DNA from: a virus
Length of the DNA stretch: 30,379 nucleotides
Strand: one strand, 5' to 3'
IMG/VR virus record: IMGVR_UViG_3300034407_001479
Location: 1 to 30,379 of that record
Shown: positions 30,266 through 30,379 of the stretch, piece after piece
How the letters are laid out: each line of letters starts with the position of its first letter
How positions within the stretch are numbered: the stretch's first letter is position 1
Notes under the pieces: model-generated
Told to the model about the DNA's origin: nothing
Databases searched by the model: none
The model's input: the letters and a program-made list of their open reading frames with translations, nothing else
Position numbers and translations under genes: made by a program

Positions 30266-30379
30266 ATGTTTAGTAACGAATTATGGAATAAATCTGGAGT
30301 ATCTGCTACATACTCTATAGACCAATCAATTAGGTTTAATCCAGCAGATAGTACTTATATGCAAAGAACTCATGGTGCT
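30266..30379 (+). CDS. partial tail protein, N-terminus
   Basis: A frame opens at ATG 30266, three bases after the fiber stop, and runs off the window with 38 codons. It begins MFSNELWNKSGVSATYSIDQ followed by a RFNPADSTYMQRT segment. This type of N-terminus (FSNELWNK...Y.IDQSIRFN..DS.Y) is known to me from tail fiber or spike-type proteins in marine phages. No ribosome site is obvious, suggesting coupling to the fiber gene. Confidence 0.7.
   Translation, partial: MFSNELWNKSGVSATYSIDQSIRFNPADSTYMQRTHGA

Noticed and set aside
1-30379. CRISPR array, insertion sequence, integrase or attachment site
   Set aside because: No regularly spaced direct repeats, no transposase or recombinase frame, and no tRNA-linked repeat were seen.

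Overview
The window is about 30 kb of an AT-rich tailed-phage genome with a T7-like, short-tailed (podovirus) virion plan. The evidence is a T7-type portal, tail tubular proteins A and B, three internal virion (ejection) proteins, a T7 gp13-like protein and a gp17-like fiber N-terminus. GC is about one third in the late genes I sampled. Small lysine-rich proteins resembling DUF6321 and DUF5872, which I associate with marine phages, together with the AT-richness suggest a marine phage, perhaps of an alphaproteobacterium such as SAR11. The host is inferred, not shown. Both ends cut through genes. No integrase, RNA polymerase, DNA polymerase, primase or replicative helicase is visible, so the phage probably depends on host transcription and replication enzymes, unless these lie in the missing part of the genome.

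Layout. (1) 1-1872, rightward: a lysis block with an XhlA-like membrane protein, two small unknowns, a SleB-type cell wall hydrolase, a 3-TM holin and a further 1-TM peptide, all overlapping end to end. (2) 1861-9382, leftward: a compact early/replication block. From its promoter end it holds unknown small proteins, a DUF932 protein, a zinc-ribbon peptide, a helix-turn-helix (possible replication initiator), a possible helicase-loader-like protein, a YqaJ-type exonuclease, a Rad52/Erf-like annealing candidate, SSB, a LexA-like winged helix, an Hjc-like junction resolvase and a metallophosphoesterase. The exonuclease, annealing protein, SSB and resolvase form a plausible recombination pathway. 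(3) 9383-10023: a 640-bp noncoding divergence region, unusually GC-rich in its right half and packed with at least eight inverted repeats. (4) 10024-14031: terminase small subunit, then seven tiny, mostly very basic genes, one more small conserved gene, and the terminase large subunit. (5) 14031-18650: portal, Bbp19-like protein, scaffold, gp13-like protein, major capsid protein and a small capsid-associated protein, closed by a hairpin terminator. (6) 18660-30379: tail tubular A and B, three internal virion proteins (the largest with an HEYAH zinc-peptidase-like motif), a collagen-repeat tail fiber and the start of another tail protein.

The points most worth a second look are the structured noncoding region next to the terminase small subunit (9455-9948), the lysine-rich small-gene cassette between the terminase subunits, the HExxH motif in the gp16-like ejection protein, and the 206-bp out-of-frame overlap of two replication-region genes.
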